DNA of 64,000 nucleotides from Muribaculaceae bacterium (GCA_022509065.1 JAFLTY010000007.1:19236-83235), one strand, 5' to 3'; positions 1 to 9,550 are shown, counted from the stretch's first letter. Notes: generated by a model from the sequence alone, not told the origin. Numbers and translations: made by a program.

Positions 1-492
1 CTCGGCCTGCAGTCGCATCTGCTTGATGCATTCGGGCATCGACCAGTTCTCGTTGACCACGAGCATTTCGGTGCCCATCAGACCGCCCGCGGTATCTTCG
101 TCGTACTTGAGTAGGTCGATAATGTCGCCGGCCTGTTCCACATCGTCGATATGAGCCAGGATAGCTTCGCGCTCGTCTTCGTCAAGTTGTTGTATAAGGT
201 CGACGGCATCGTCGGTGTCCAGGTGGTCTATCTGCTTGGCTATCTCTTCCGCGGGCATCGCGCTGAGCAGTTTCAAACGATCTTCTTCGTCGAGCTCCAT
301 CAGCACGTCGGCTGCCGTATCCTCATCCAGGAGACGGTATAAGTACTCGGCCTCCTCCAGGTCGAGGTTTTGATACAACTCGGCGATATCGGCGGGATGG
401 AGAGTGGCCAACTCCGCGCGGGCCTCTTCGGCGCGGTTGTCGTTTATTATCTTGCGGATATGCTCCAGATATTCGTCGTTGTATTCTTTCAT
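1..492 (-). CDS. mgtE: Magnesium transporter MgtE, N-terminal part (partial)
   Basis: The minus strand is open from an ATG at 490-492 to the window edge and encodes the first 164 residues of MgtE. This part is the cytosolic N-terminal superhelical domain, with repeated acidic helices (for example LDEEDRLKLLSAMP and IDHLDTDDAVDLIQQL). The start of the CBS region follows (DEDTAGGLMGTEMLVVNE). In the family this domain and the CBS pair sense Mg2+ and gate a five-helix membrane channel, which lies outside the window. It begins 33 bp after the rsmA stop on the same strand, so rsmA-mgtE is probably one transcript. The truncation is only the window boundary. Confidence 0.93.
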   Translation of the reverse strand, partial: MKEYNDEYLEHIRKIINDNRAEEARAELATLHPADIAELYQNLDLEEAEYLYRLLDEDTAADVLMELDEEDRLKLLSAMPAEEIAKQIDHLDTDDAVDLIQQLDEDEREAILAHIDDVEQAGDIIDLLKYDEDTAGGLMGTEMLVVNENWSMPECIKQMRLQAE

Positions 493-525
493 GACACCGT
501 TCGTTTTATGCGTTGATAATTGGTG

Positions 526-1344
526 TTAATCGGCGTTTGGAGCCGATAGGGTGTTTCGGCGCGCTTCGGCCACCATGTTGGTGAGTCGGATGAATTGGTC
601 AACCGACAGCTGTTCGGGTCGCAGAGCCAGCAGTGCCTCGTCGGCGATGAACTGCCCTTGTGGCATGAGTGATTTCAGCGAGTTGCGCAGCGTTTTGCGG
701 CGCATGCCGAAAGTTGTCTTGACAACAGTCTTGAACAAGCCCTCGTCACAACCCAAGTCGGTCACTTTGTTGCGTGTCAGGCGTATGACCCCCGACTTAA
801 CCTTTGGCGGTGGATTGAAAACGTTCTCGCTCACCGTAAACAGATATTCCACGTCGTACCACGCTTGCAACAGAACGCTCAGTATGCCGCGGGCTTTAGT
901 GCCCGGCGACGCGGCAAGGCGTTCGGCTACCTCGCGCTGCAACATGCCCGAACAGACCGGCACCCTGTCTTTAACCTCGAGAAGACGGAAAAAAATCTGC
1001 GAAGATATATTATAAGGATAGTTGCCTATTATCGCGAAGTCCTTTCCGTCGAACAGGGTGTCCAGGCGCATACGCAGGAAGTCGTCGGCTATGATGCGTC
1101 CCTCGAGGCTTGGAAAATGTTCCGTGAGATATTCCACACTCTCGTTGTCAATCTCAACAACCTTGACATTATGACCCTCATCCAATAGAAAACGAGTCAG
1201 CACCCCCATGCCCGGGCCTATTTCGAGTACAGGAAGCCCGACATAGCCGTCCAAAGTTTCCGCTATGCGGCGAGCAACTGACATATCGGTCAGAAAATGT
1301 TGTCCTAAGGCTTTCTTGGGTCTTACCCGACCGTTTGCGTTCAT
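526..1344 (-). CDS. rsmA: 16S rRNA (adenine-1518/1519-N6)-dimethyltransferase RsmA (KsgA)
   Basis: 272 residues, normal for the family. RsmA dimethylates two adjacent adenines in the 3' terminal hairpin of 16S rRNA late in 30S assembly. Visible features are the N-terminal KKALGQHFL motif, the SAM-binding EIGPGMGVLT loop near residue 42, and the catalytic NYPYN motif near residue 108. The C-terminal rRNA-binding domain follows (FNPPPKVKS onward). The ATG at 1342-1344 starts directly before the conserved N-terminus. A -7 box lies about 50 bp upstream. It is followed by mgtE after 33 bp. Confidence 0.97.
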   Translation of the reverse strand: MNANGRVRPKKALGQHFLTDMSVARRIAETLDGYVGLPVLEIGPGMGVLTRFLLDEGHNVKVVEIDNESVEYLTEHFPSLEGRIIADDFLRMRLDTLFDGKDFAIIGNYPYNISSQIFFRLLEVKDRVPVCSGMLQREVAERLAASPGTKARGILSVLLQAWYDVEYLFTVSENVFNPPPKVKSGVIRLTRNKVTDLGCDEGLFKTVVKTTFGMRRKTLRNSLKSLMPQGQFIADEALLALRPEQLSVDQFIRLTNMVAEARRNTLSAPNAD

Positions 1345-1395
1345 TGTGTTCGAGGGTTAACTGGTTGGTGATTGCGGCTTGTCACATCAGGCATG

Positions 1396-1403
1396 CAAAT
1401 TTA
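1396..1403 (-). promoter_or_regulatory. Putative -7 promoter element of rsmA-mgtE
   Basis: On the minus strand this reads TAAATTTG, matching the Bacteroidota -7 consensus TAnnTTTG, and would give a leader of about 45 nt for rsmA. No good TTTG was found at the -33 spacing, so the call rests on one box. Confidence 0.4.
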
Positions 1404-1579
1404 CGCAAAAAGTTTCACATATAGATATAGGGAGTGGCGATGCCGTGTTATACTACATTATTGTGCATAATTTGTACCTCGTACTTAGTGGTGGAGAAGA
1501 CCTGTTGTAATGTTAGTTAAACTTTGTTAAATATCAAGGCTCTACGGAGCATTTTGCCGTTCATTTTATCAAAAATTCA

Positions 1580-1587
1580 TAATTTTG
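1580..1587 (+). promoter_or_regulatory. Putative -7 promoter element for the large exported protein
   Basis: TAATTTTG fits TAnnTTTG. A TTTG at 1553-1556 is 23 bp upstream, longer than the usual 19-20. It would leave an AT-rich leader of about 170 nt before the ATG at 1766. The rest of 1345-1765 shows no gene. Confidence 0.35.
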
Positions 1588-1765
1588 AGCCGTGTAACCC
1601 TCAAAAAAGCTAATTCCACGGCCTCCGCGGTCGTGAATTTATGCGTATAATAAATTATAAAATTGAGCCAACACCGTGATAGACACCTCATTATAAGGTA
1701 ATATCGTATTACATTGAGAAAAATATATCATTAATAATTTTATTAACTAATCAATTACTAATTAA

Positions 1766-4700
1766 ATGAAAGTTTCTTTTCGCAACTTAGCGCTTGCAGC
1801 TGTCATGACAGTTGCAGGTAGTGTAGTAGCACAGGAAGCCACCCCCACTTTGGTACAGAAGTGGAGCTACCAGAACGTTGCCGGTCCCGGTAAGAATGAC
1901 TCTCGTTTTGGTACAGGCGTTGACGGTGCTATTTACTACAACGACAAAGCTAACGCTAAAGTAATGAAAATCAGTGCCGACGGCACCGTTGCTGAATACG
2001 CTGCGGTTGCAGGTCTTGGCACAGGTATCACAAGCGACGATGCAGGTAACATCATCGTCAATGTTGGTTTCCCCAACGCTGAATCAGGTTACCACTTTGT
2101 TATCATACCCGCTGACGGCAGCGCTCAGGTTGACCTTCAGCTCACAATGCCCGAAGGCGTAGAAGCCAAACGCGTTGACCAGGTTGGCCGTGTGGTAGGT
2201 AACGTTCTCAGCGACGAAGGCGGTTACTTCTTCCTTGGCGAAAACGAGGCAACAGAAATTGTTCTCGTTCAGGTTAAGAACGGCGTTCAGGTAACTGACG
2301 AACTCGGTTATTACACAACTGATGGATACGCTGGCCCAGCTTTAGGCACTTCAACTATTGTGCAGCCTTTATATTCGGCTACTGAACTTGCTGACATGGG
2401 TGATGATGCTGTCAACGGTTGTGCAGTTCGTATCCGCAATGGTGCGAATTATGCCGTTTGGATCTATGACAGTGCTGAAGGTGAGTTCGTTGCTCTTCCC
2501 AATAAAGGCAATGCAAACTCTCAGGAAGGTTTCGACGTGTTCTTCCTTAACGATGTTCTCTATCAGGTGATTCCCGCTAAACTGTCATCGGCAGCTAACT
2601 ACTCGAACGAATACCAGATTTTCACCGAAGACGGTACTCTTGTAGAAAGCATTGAACTTCCCGGCGGTGACGGTTCACAGAGCTTTGGCTCGGTTGTAGC
2701 TCGCAAAGTCAGCGACGACACCGTACAGCTTTATTTCTACTTCAGCGCAGGCACAGGTATCGGCGCCGCTATGTACGAATATACTACTGCTCCCGTAGAA
2801 CCCGCAGCTCTCTCTATCCAGAGCGCTATCGCTACCAACGTTGCTTACAATGCAGCTGAGGTAACCGTTGAGTACACCGAAGGTGTTGTTCCCGAAGGTT
2901 ACAGCCTGCAGCTCGAACTCATCGAGAACATTGGCAGCCGTCCCGTTCAGTATTTCGAAGCTACCGGTAGCCCCCTCACTGTCAACCTTACAAACCTGAC
3001 AGCTGAAAAACACTACCAGTACTACGCTATCATCAACCTCCTCAATGCCGAAGGTACTGTAATGAATCAGTCCAACCTGGTCATTGTTGAGTTCACAACT
3101 CCCGAAGTTCCCCCCACACCCGAACTCGTTCTCGAAAAAGTTGACGTAACCAACATCACATCGACAACAGCCGATTTCGTTGCTACATACACAACACAAT
3201 ATGTGCCCGAAGGCGCTGTACTGACAATTGAGTACACCGACGCCGCTACACGTACCCTCACCAGCTATCCCGCAGAAGATAGCCCCATGACAACACCTGT
3301 CAGTGGTCTCCAGCCCGCTACAACTTATCAGTATATGGCTGTTCTTAACCTCGCTGACGCTGACGGCAACACCATAGCTCGTTCGAACATCGTTTACTTC
3401 GAATTCACTACCGAAGGTATCGAACTGTACCTCAACCCCGTTATTGTTGAAAACATCAAGGATACATCGGTCGACTTCGTTATCAGCTACACCGCAACAG
3501 GTGTTCCCGAAAACACTACACTGTCAGTCGAAGTAACAGAGTATAACACTCGCGTTCCCGAAAACTATCCCGCAGAAGAAAGCCCCATGACAATCGGTAT
3601 CGACGGTCTTACCGGTGCCACCGCTTATGAATACATGGTTGTTCTCCGCCTCAGAGACGCTGATGGCAACATCATCGCTTCTTCGAACATCCAATACGTA
3701 AACTTCAAGACCACTGAACAGCTCGCAACCAAGAGCGAATTTGCTTACGGTCTGAACGCCGAAGGTTTCAACGGTCAGTATGTATTCTCGTTCTACAGCA
3801 CCGGTGCCGCAGCAAGCGCTGACCTCGTGCTCACAAACGTCATCACCGGCGAAACTATCGAAACAGTTCTCGGAACAGTTGAAGAAGGCTACAACAGCTA
3901 CACCTACGATGCAGCTGACCTTGGTGGCGACAAATACAACTGGGCAATCCGCATCCACAACTATCCTATCGTTGAAGACGCAGTCAGCGAAACAGTCAAT
4001 GTTGGTGGCTCTCGCGCAGGTATCGCTACATTTGTTGATCCCGAATTCCCCGACACATACGGTTTCGTAGCTATCGGTCGCACTCAGAACGGTGGTATCG
4101 ACGTTTACAACCCCATGGGCGAACTCGTTCAGAGCGCAGTTCACGCAGGTTGTGAAGTTCTCGGCAACACCAACACATCAAGCCCGATGGACGCTACACA
4201 GCGCGGCAACGAAGTTTACCTCGCTTCTTGGGGTGACGCTTCGTACGGCGTTGTAGCTTACGACATCACTACTCCCGAAGTTGCTCCTTACAGCGTATTC
4301 GACGGCACAAAAGCTGCCAGCGGTCTCATCACCAACGCCGCAGGCGAAGCTGTCGGCTCAGGCACACCTTGCGTAGGTCTCTGGGGTCAGGGCGCTCAGA
4401 CAACTATCATCACTTTTGACGAAGATGCCTTTGGCAACAAGCTCACTCAGAACGTAATCGGTACAAACAAGACTACCTCTAATCCCGCTTCGCTCATCGG
4501 TAACGGTTTCAACGCTCAGCTCCTTAATACAAACGTAGGCGTGAAAGGCGTTAAGAACGGTATCTTTGTAACTCAGTGTCGTGCTAACGGTATGGAAGCT
4601 GTTACTTCAGGTCTCCGTTACATCACTATGCCCGAAGGCGAAAGCATTTGGAGCGCAGACATGGAAGCAGAAAATTATCCCAACCTGATTCCTTCGACAC

Positions 4701-5140
4701 TTGCAGGTGTTGACGTTAACACAACCGGCGAACTTCTCGCTCTCTCGACTTATGACGGTATCAATGTTTACCTCCTCAGCTGGAACGAAGACGGTACACC
4801 CGCTCTCGAACCTTACAAATCGATTGCTTATCCGTTCGGTCGTGTTTCAACTCGTGTGAACGTTAAGTTCGACGCAGGTAACAACATCCACGCTGTTAGC
4901 CAGACTAACGGTTACTTCAAGGTTGTTCTCGCCGACGAAGAATCTATCACTGTTACTCCCGCTTCGTCGTTGAGCTTCATCCTCAGCACAACTGGTGTTG
5001 AAGACATCACAGTCGAAGGTTACGACAGCAACGCTGTTTACTACAACCTGAACGGTGTACGCCTCCAGAGCGAACAGCTCACCCCCGGCGTTTACGTGAA
5101 AGTTGTTGACGGCAAAGCTACCAAAGTTGTCGTTAAATAA
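1766..5140 (+). CDS. Large exported Fn3-like repeat protein with T9SS-type C-terminus
   Basis: 1124 residues. It has an N-terminal signal peptide (hydrophobic LALAAVMTVAGSVVA, cleavage near AQ-EA, residue 23). A region of short beta-rich repeats follows to about residue 345. Three Fn3-like modules of about 100 residues cover roughly 350-655, each with a YPAExSPMT-like turn and a TxYxYMxVLxL strand. A second beta-rich region reaches about residue 1070. The tail contains YYNLNGVRL, PGVYVKV and a basic end (KATKVVVK), as in type A T9SS sorting domains of Bacteroidales. I infer outer-surface or extracellular export through T9SS. No catalytic motif was recognised. Codon use is strongly biased (GAA, AAC and GAC dominate), like the adjacent gap gene, suggesting very high expression. 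The exact role is unknown; an abundant surface or matrix protein is the simplest guess. Confidence 0.85.
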   Translation: MKVSFRNLALAAVMTVAGSVVAQEATPTLVQKWSYQNVAGPGKNDSRFGTGVDGAIYYNDKANAKVMKISADGTVAEYAAVAGLGTGITSDDAGNIIVNVGFPNAESGYHFVIIPADGSAQVDLQLTMPEGVEAKRVDQVGRVVGNVLSDEGGYFFLGENEATEIVLVQVKNGVQVTDELGYYTTDGYAGPALGTSTIVQPLYSATELADMGDDAVNGCAVRIRNGANYAVWIYDSAEGEFVALPNKGNANSQEGFDVFFLNDVLYQVIPAKLSSAANYSNEYQIFTEDGTLVESIELPGGDGSQSFGSVVARKVSDDTVQLYFYFSAGTGIGAAMYEYTTAPVEPAALSIQSAIATNVAYNAAEVTVEYTEGVVPEGYSLQLELIENIGSRPVQYFEATGSPLTVNLTNLTAEKHYQYYAIINLLNAEGTVMNQSNLVIVEFTTPEVPPTPELVLEKVDVTNITSTTADFVATYTTQYVPEGAVLTIEYTDAATRTLTSYPAEDSPMTTPVSGLQPATTYQYMAVLNLADADGNTIARSNIVYFEFTTEGIELYLNPVIVENIKDTSVDFVISYTATGVPENTTLSVEVTEYNTRVPENYPAEESPMTIGIDGLTGATAYEYMVVLRLRDADGNIIASSNIQYVNFKTTEQLATKSEFAYGLNAEGFNGQYVFSFYSTGAAASADLVLTNVITGETIETVLGTVEEGYNSYTYDAADLGGDKYNWAIRIHNYPIVEDAVSETVNVGGSRAGIATFVDPEFPDTYGFVAIGRTQNGGIDVYNPMGELVQSAVHAGCEVLGNTNTSSPMDATQRGNEVYLASWGDASYGVVAYDITTPEVAPYSVFDGTKAASGLITNAAGEAVGSGTPCVGLWGQGAQTTIITFDEDAFGNKLTQNVIGTNKTTSNPASLIGNGFNAQLLNTNVGVKGVKNGIFVTQCRANGMEAVTSGLRYITMPEGESIWSADMEAENYPNLIPSTLAGVDVNTTGELLALSTYDGINVYLLSWNEDGTPALEPYKSIAYPFGRVSTRVNVKFDAGNNIHAVSQTNGYFKVVLADEESITVTPASSLSFILSTTGVEDITVEGYDSNAVYYNLNGVRLQSEQLTPGVYVKVVDGKATKVVVK
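3265..3593 (+). repeat. Intragenic tandem repeat, 300-bp period (Fn3-like modules)
   Basis: A stretch of about 28 bases beginning at 3265 (ctatcccgcagaaga...) recurs with one difference beginning at 3565, exactly 300 bp later. That equals the 100-residue period of the encoded modules. The protein-level similarity covers whole modules and extends more weakly to a third copy upstream. Confidence 0.75.
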
Positions 5141-5210
5141 GTTACCACGTTAGTTATTCGTCTTTGACTCTTGATTTAAAGAGCGAAAAGACATAACAAC
5201 ACAGATATTG

Positions 5211-5246
5211 AAAAGAGGCGTGCCAATCAGGTGCGCCTCTTTTTTT
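5211..5246 (+). terminator. Rho-independent terminator after the exported protein gene
   Basis: A stem of 8-10 bp (aaaagaggcg at 5211-5220 with its complement at 5234-5243), a 13-nt loop and a T run through 5246. It lies 70 bp after the stop codon and separates this gene from gap. Confidence 0.88.
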
Positions 5247-5266
5247 CGATTTTAAAAAATATTTTG

Positions 5267-5274
5267 TAATTTTG
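5267..5274 (+). promoter_or_regulatory. -7 promoter element of gap
   Basis: TAATTTTG fits TAnnTTTG. It lies just after the upstream terminator and 80 bp before the gap ATG. The -33 region is T-rich (TTTTCG near 5243-5248) but lacks a perfect TTTG. Confidence 0.6.
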
Positions 5275-5315
5275 TGGTGTAAAACACAGCACATAAGGTA
5301 CAATAAACGAAATAG

Positions 5316-6365
<1,050 letters not shown>

Positions 6366-6419
6366 TAATTAACCCTGACACGGGGTTATCCCCACAAATA
6401 AAACAGTTAAAATAGCATG

Positions 6420-6449
6420 GAAGAGTCTGAGTGCACCTCAGGCTCTTTT
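6420..6449 (+). terminator. Rho-independent terminator after gap
   Basis: An 11-bp stem (6421-6431 with 6437-6447, one G-U pair), a 5-nt loop and a TTTT end, 55 bp after the gap stop codon. Confidence 0.85.
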
Positions 6450-6580
6450 CATATAGATAAGGTGGAAGTCTACGTCTCTAATACCATGGTGAGAAAAAGC
6501 AACAACAGCAACGTTATGGGGAAGCCGCGGTCAATTATATTAACGGGAGCTTAATAATAAGATAATTGTGTCAAAAGGTT

Positions 6581-6616
6581 AAAAAAACAGCCATTTAGTT
6601 TGATTCTAAACGGCTG
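6581..6616 (-). terminator. Rho-independent terminator of the accessory cluster
   Basis: On the minus strand, an 11-bp stem (6606-6616 with 6588-6598, one G-U pair) around a 7-nt loop, followed by seven T. It lies about 80 bp after the stop of the last accessory gene and faces the gap terminator. Otherwise 6366-6699 holds no gene. Confidence 0.85.
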
Positions 6617-6699
6617 GTTATCTTGGTGGTATATGAGCTTTCTTATATCGACCTCACGTTATTTATAATCTTCTCTGCTTTAATCCGCTTTATATTATT

Positions 6700-7317
6700 C
6701 TATTTTCTTAGGAGGCCATTGTCCTTAGAATTATCTTGAGAATTGTTCCCTGAAAGATACTTTTGACAGCTTTCCAGATATTTGCCATAAGGATATGCAT
6801 ATAATATTAACAAAATCCGAAAAAACGATTTCTCTGAGAGTTCAAAACTATCTGGAATTATTGCTATTACAAGTATAGCAGCGGCCAAGGTCAAAAGTAG
6901 CCACATCCCGATTTTTTTTGTTGATGGAGCCTGGATAAAAATAATTCCTATAACAACTGAAAAAATTAAGGTTATAAAACTTGTTAGAAAGCCTACTTCC
7001 TCATTAATAAATCCTACAAGTAGATTAATTGCCAAAATTCCCGCATAACATGCCAAAAACTGATATGACGGTTTTTTAATGCCATCTTTGCGAATCTTGT
7101 ACGCTATGAGCGAAATAAATCCTATTTCGGCTATTGTGGCCAGTATATCGCCTATGACCTCAATGCTTTCGGTCGAAAAGTCGTAGTTATTCGATATTAC
7201 ATATGTTATGATTGTCATCAAAACTCCGATAAGTCCGCCATAGAACAATACGTTTAGCCAGCCTTTCGAAAAGGTTGTGCCTTCAATAATTATCATTTCA
7301 TTAATTTTGTCTTCCAT
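6700..7317 (-). CDS. Polytopic membrane protein of unknown function
   Basis: 205 residues from the ATG at 7315-7317. A longer start at 7350 would overlap the upstream gene, so I prefer the shorter form beginning MEDKINEM. Five or six hydrophobic segments are visible (for example VLFYGGLIGVLMTIITYVI, SFITLIFSVVIGIIFI and LLLTLAAAILVIAII), with a short charged tail rich in N, S and D. No family was recognised. It follows the SH3-domain gene by 11 bp and precedes a strong terminator, so it is the last gene of a small operon. It is AT-richer than the neighbouring core genes, consistent with accessory status. Confidence 0.7.
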   Translation of the reverse strand: MEDKINEMIIIEGTTFSKGWLNVLFYGGLIGVLMTIITYVISNNYDFSTESIEVIGDILATIAEIGFISLIAYKIRKDGIKKPSYQFLACYAGILAINLLVGFINEEVGFLTSFITLIFSVVIGIIFIQAPSTKKIGMWLLLTLAAAILVIAIIPDSFELSEKSFFRILLILYAYPYGKYLESCQKYLSGNNSQDNSKDNGLLRK

Positions 7318-7328
7318 AGCGCTTATAA

Positions 7329-8333
7329 TTAGTTTGATAATGCAGACCATTCGACATCGTCTTCATGGATATATCCAATTTTTCCATTGACTTTTACCAT
7401 ATACCATCCTTTATCATAGCCAAGGCATGGAATACTTTCATTAATATATCCAGGCCAATATTCTATTTGGCCAACAGGTTTGCTCGATTCAGAAGGCTCC
7501 CGCCTAACAATTATATTTTTATCATAATCTAAATATCCCTGGCCATCCTCAGCGCTAATCGTCACTAAGTGGTGGCCATTTATAGGCACTTCTCCACTGT
7601 CTTGACTAAATACAGTATATGTTGATGCATTTGTGGATACATATTCTCCTACAATTTCGCCATCTGAATCGACAACGACGGTGCATGAATGGGGAGATTC
7701 ATTAGAAAAGACTTCAGTATAGTCCTCTTCGTAACTATAACCATAATCATAATCATAATCATTGTCATTGTCATCAGTAGATATTAAGATACATGCTACA
7801 ACGATAGCGAGAAAAGCAATGATTCCGATAATAATGAAAATAGACTTGTTTTTAGATCGGGATGTTTCTTCAGACATAATGTACAAAGATTGTGATGAAG
7901 AAATATCGTTTTTAGTCGCAGTTTGAGAAGTGGATTGAGGTATTCCTGTGATAATGCCTTTAAGTTGTTCGCCTGACATTTCTGAGTAATTACCAAGTAC
8001 TTTCATCTTAGTCTTTTCAGCCAGTACATCATTGATTTGATCCACTAAATCTTTCGCTGATAAATCCGACCCTATTTCGGTTGCTTGGCTGAACAAGCCG
8101 GTAATGAAATTAAGTATTTTAGTCTTTTTAGATTCTCCTACGAATTCGCCTCGTAAAAGAATATTGAAAATATCTTCATATTCATCTTCTTCAAGCACGC
8201 CATCAGCTTTGCTAAAGCTTATTTGTTGTCCGTCATTCGACTCAAGAGTGTAGATAAACACATCGCCGCCTCGGTCACCTTTATAAAGGTTATATCCAAA
8301 CTTTGTTTCCCATAGTGGAGCTTCATACTCCAA
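7329..8333 (-). CDS. Single-pass membrane protein with C-terminal bacterial SH3-like domain
   Basis: 334 residues if started at the TTG at 8331-8333. No ATG exists before about residue 113, which would remove a coherent N-terminal domain. The N-terminal 150 residues are soluble, acidic and unrecognised. One membrane segment lies at about 163-185 (IFIIIGIIAFLAIVVACILI), then a tyrosine- and aspartate-rich linker. The end (about 270-330) resembles a bacterial SH3 module, with a GYDKGWYMVKVNGKIGYIHEDDV core. The module is probably extracytoplasmic, perhaps peptidoglycan- or protein-binding (inference). The upstream 130-residue ORF is in the same frame, separated by one TAA and 18 bases, so a split longer gene is possible. 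Confidence 0.65.
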   Translation of the reverse strand: MEYEAPLWETKFGYNLYKGDRGGDVFIYTLESNDGQQISFSKADGVLEEDEYEDIFNILLRGEFVGESKKTKILNFITGLFSQATEIGSDLSAKDLVDQINDVLAEKTKMKVLGNYSEMSGEQLKGIITGIPQSTSQTATKNDISSSQSLYIMSEETSRSKNKSIFIIIGIIAFLAIVVACILISTDDNDNDYDYDYGYSYEEDYTEVFSNESPHSCTVVVDSDGEIVGEYVSTNASTYTVFSQDSGEVPINGHHLVTISAEDGQGYLDYDKNIIVRREPSESSKPVGQIEYWPGYINESIPCLGYDKGWYMVKVNGKIGYIHEDDVEWSALSN

Positions 8334-8351
8334 TCCTGTGCGTGTTTTTAC

Positions 8352-8744
8352 TTAAATTATTCCATCTTTGTATCGAAATTCATCGATAACATTTTTTTTT
8401 CGGAAATTACTTGCTGCAAGAATATACCAATTGTAGCCCAAAGCAGTATATTTACGAGGTGTATTCAGATCATACTCATTATCTTCACGAACATATGTTC
8501 TTGTTTCTCGCCCATCTAAGCCTACACCCGCCTTTTTCAACCACAGGGCATCTATTATAAACAGGAATAGGCCTCCAAGCATTAGAAAGAGTACCCACTC
8601 ATTGCCAGAGCCGGATAAATGTAACAAGGACATAATTACCAATGGTACGAAACATATAGCTAAAGCGACAATCCACAAGTATTTCTGGATAAAAACAGCT
8701 AACCAATGAGGTAATTTGGATGGTTTTCGGGATAATTCTTCCAT
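8352..8744 (-). CDS. Small membrane protein, unknown function
   Basis: 130 residues with an ATG start. Two hydrophobic segments lie at about 19-42 (LWIVALAICFVPLVIMSLL) and 48-68 (WVLFLMLGGLFLFIIDALW). A polar tail with aromatic residues follows (LGYNWYILAASNF). The N-terminus is basic and cytosolic by the positive-inside rule. No family was recognised. It is first in the three-gene minus-strand cluster, just downstream of the decayed PP2C-like frame. Its stop codon is in frame with the next ORF. Confidence 0.6.
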   Translation of the reverse strand: MEELSRKPSKLPHWLAVFIQKYLWIVALAICFVPLVIMSLLHLSGSGNEWVLFLMLGGLFLFIIDALWLKKAGVGLDGRETRTYVREDNEYDLNTPRKYTALGYNWYILAASNFRKKNVIDEFRYKDGII

Positions 8745-8800
8745 GTCTTTAAAATATTATATTTATGGTTATTAATGAGATTTATTTAACTCCTTGTCTT

Positions 8801-9205
8801 TTATTTCATTATATTGTATTTGGAATTTTTATATGCGGCATAAACTTCTTCGGGCATATTATTTGGTAAGGTGATGTCTTATACAACGATTGTACCGGTA
8901 GAAAATCATGACAATTTGCAAAAAACTCTTCATTTCTATTTTGGGTTTATCAATTCCTAAAGAAACTGTTAGAATGGGACATAAAAAAGGTGTAGGAACT
9001 CTATCTTTGTTTTATCCAACTAATAGGCTTCTCGCATTGCCTTTTCCACGGATAAAACAATAGCCCCACACCGATTAGCTATATAGACTGTCTTTTGCGA
9101 CAGCATACATGCTATCAATGCGGTGCTATTGCCAATCTTACCTTTGTGGAAAAATAAATTTTGCGAGAATTTATTAGTTAAAGATAAAATTTCAATAACA
9201 CCTTA
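8801..9205 (-). pseudogene. Decayed PP2C-like phosphatase remnant (tentative)
   Basis: The minus strand between 9202 and 9023 is open for 60 codons without a start. It reads like the central PP2C core: GKIGNSTALIACML, then KTVYIANRCGAIVLS, where intact enzymes have an ANxGDSRxxL motif. The metal-binding aspartate is therefore already lost. A TAG ends it at 9020-9022. Further downstream, coding-like pieces continue in shifted frames with stops (STGTIVV, stop, DITLPNNMPEEVYAAYKN) and end with a TAA at 8801-8803. Its place just upstream of an SH3 membrane protein cluster fits a signalling locus, but the family assignment is by eye from a short motif. Confidence 0.35.
9007..9060. repeat. 11-bp perfect inverted repeat
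   Basis: ttgttttatcc at 9007-9017 is the exact reverse complement of 9050-9060, with 32 bp between. It lies inside the decayed PP2C-like frame. There is no T run, so it is not an obvious terminator. It could be chance or an insertion scar. Confidence 0.45.
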
Positions 9206-9330
9206 ATATTAAAATGTCTTGATTCACACAGCCAACACTTTGACCATTCCGTGAATCATTGGCAAAAATAATAAAAAAATGATTAATGTAGGGCTGAATT
9301 CAGAACAAATTTTTAAAATTCTATTATTTG

Positions 9331-9550
9331 TCACGACGATTGTGAGGACAACGAAGCCAAAAATCATTTCCGGCTTCTTTGCGAGGTACGATAAATTCGT
9401 CCATCAGGAGTCTTCGTTTACCCGCCCTGAACCGTCCATGGTAAAAGATTCAGGAAAAACGACCCGCTACCCCGAAACAAAGCGGAGGGGACGATTGCTG
9501 TTCTGCTGCCTGACAGGGAAAGGCCATGTTTCGGCCACGCCGTTTTTACC
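9331..9550. other. GC-rich structured intergenic block, candidate ncRNA
   Basis: A block of about 220 bp stands out in an AT-rich gap. It contains several short hairpins: GAAGCC at 9353-9358 with GGCTTC at 9372-9377, a TCAGG/CCTGA pair, CCGCT/AGCGG, and GGCC at 9522-9525 with 9533-9536. It ends near a T run at 9543-9547 on the plus strand. A 95-codon frame (9279-9566) crosses it, but its composition is not protein-like. A 6S-like or other Bacteroidales structured RNA is possible. I could not match RNase P, tmRNA or SRP RNA signatures. Confidence 0.35.

Noticed and set aside
2675-4144. Long minus-strand frames opposite the exported protein gene
   Set aside because: They arise from the biased codons of the highly expressed plus-strand gene and have cysteine- and valine-rich, non-protein-like products.
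8908-9063. 51-codon plus-strand frame starting ATGACAATTTGC
   Set aside because: Short and uncharacteristic; the opposite strand has the more convincing coding-like remnant.
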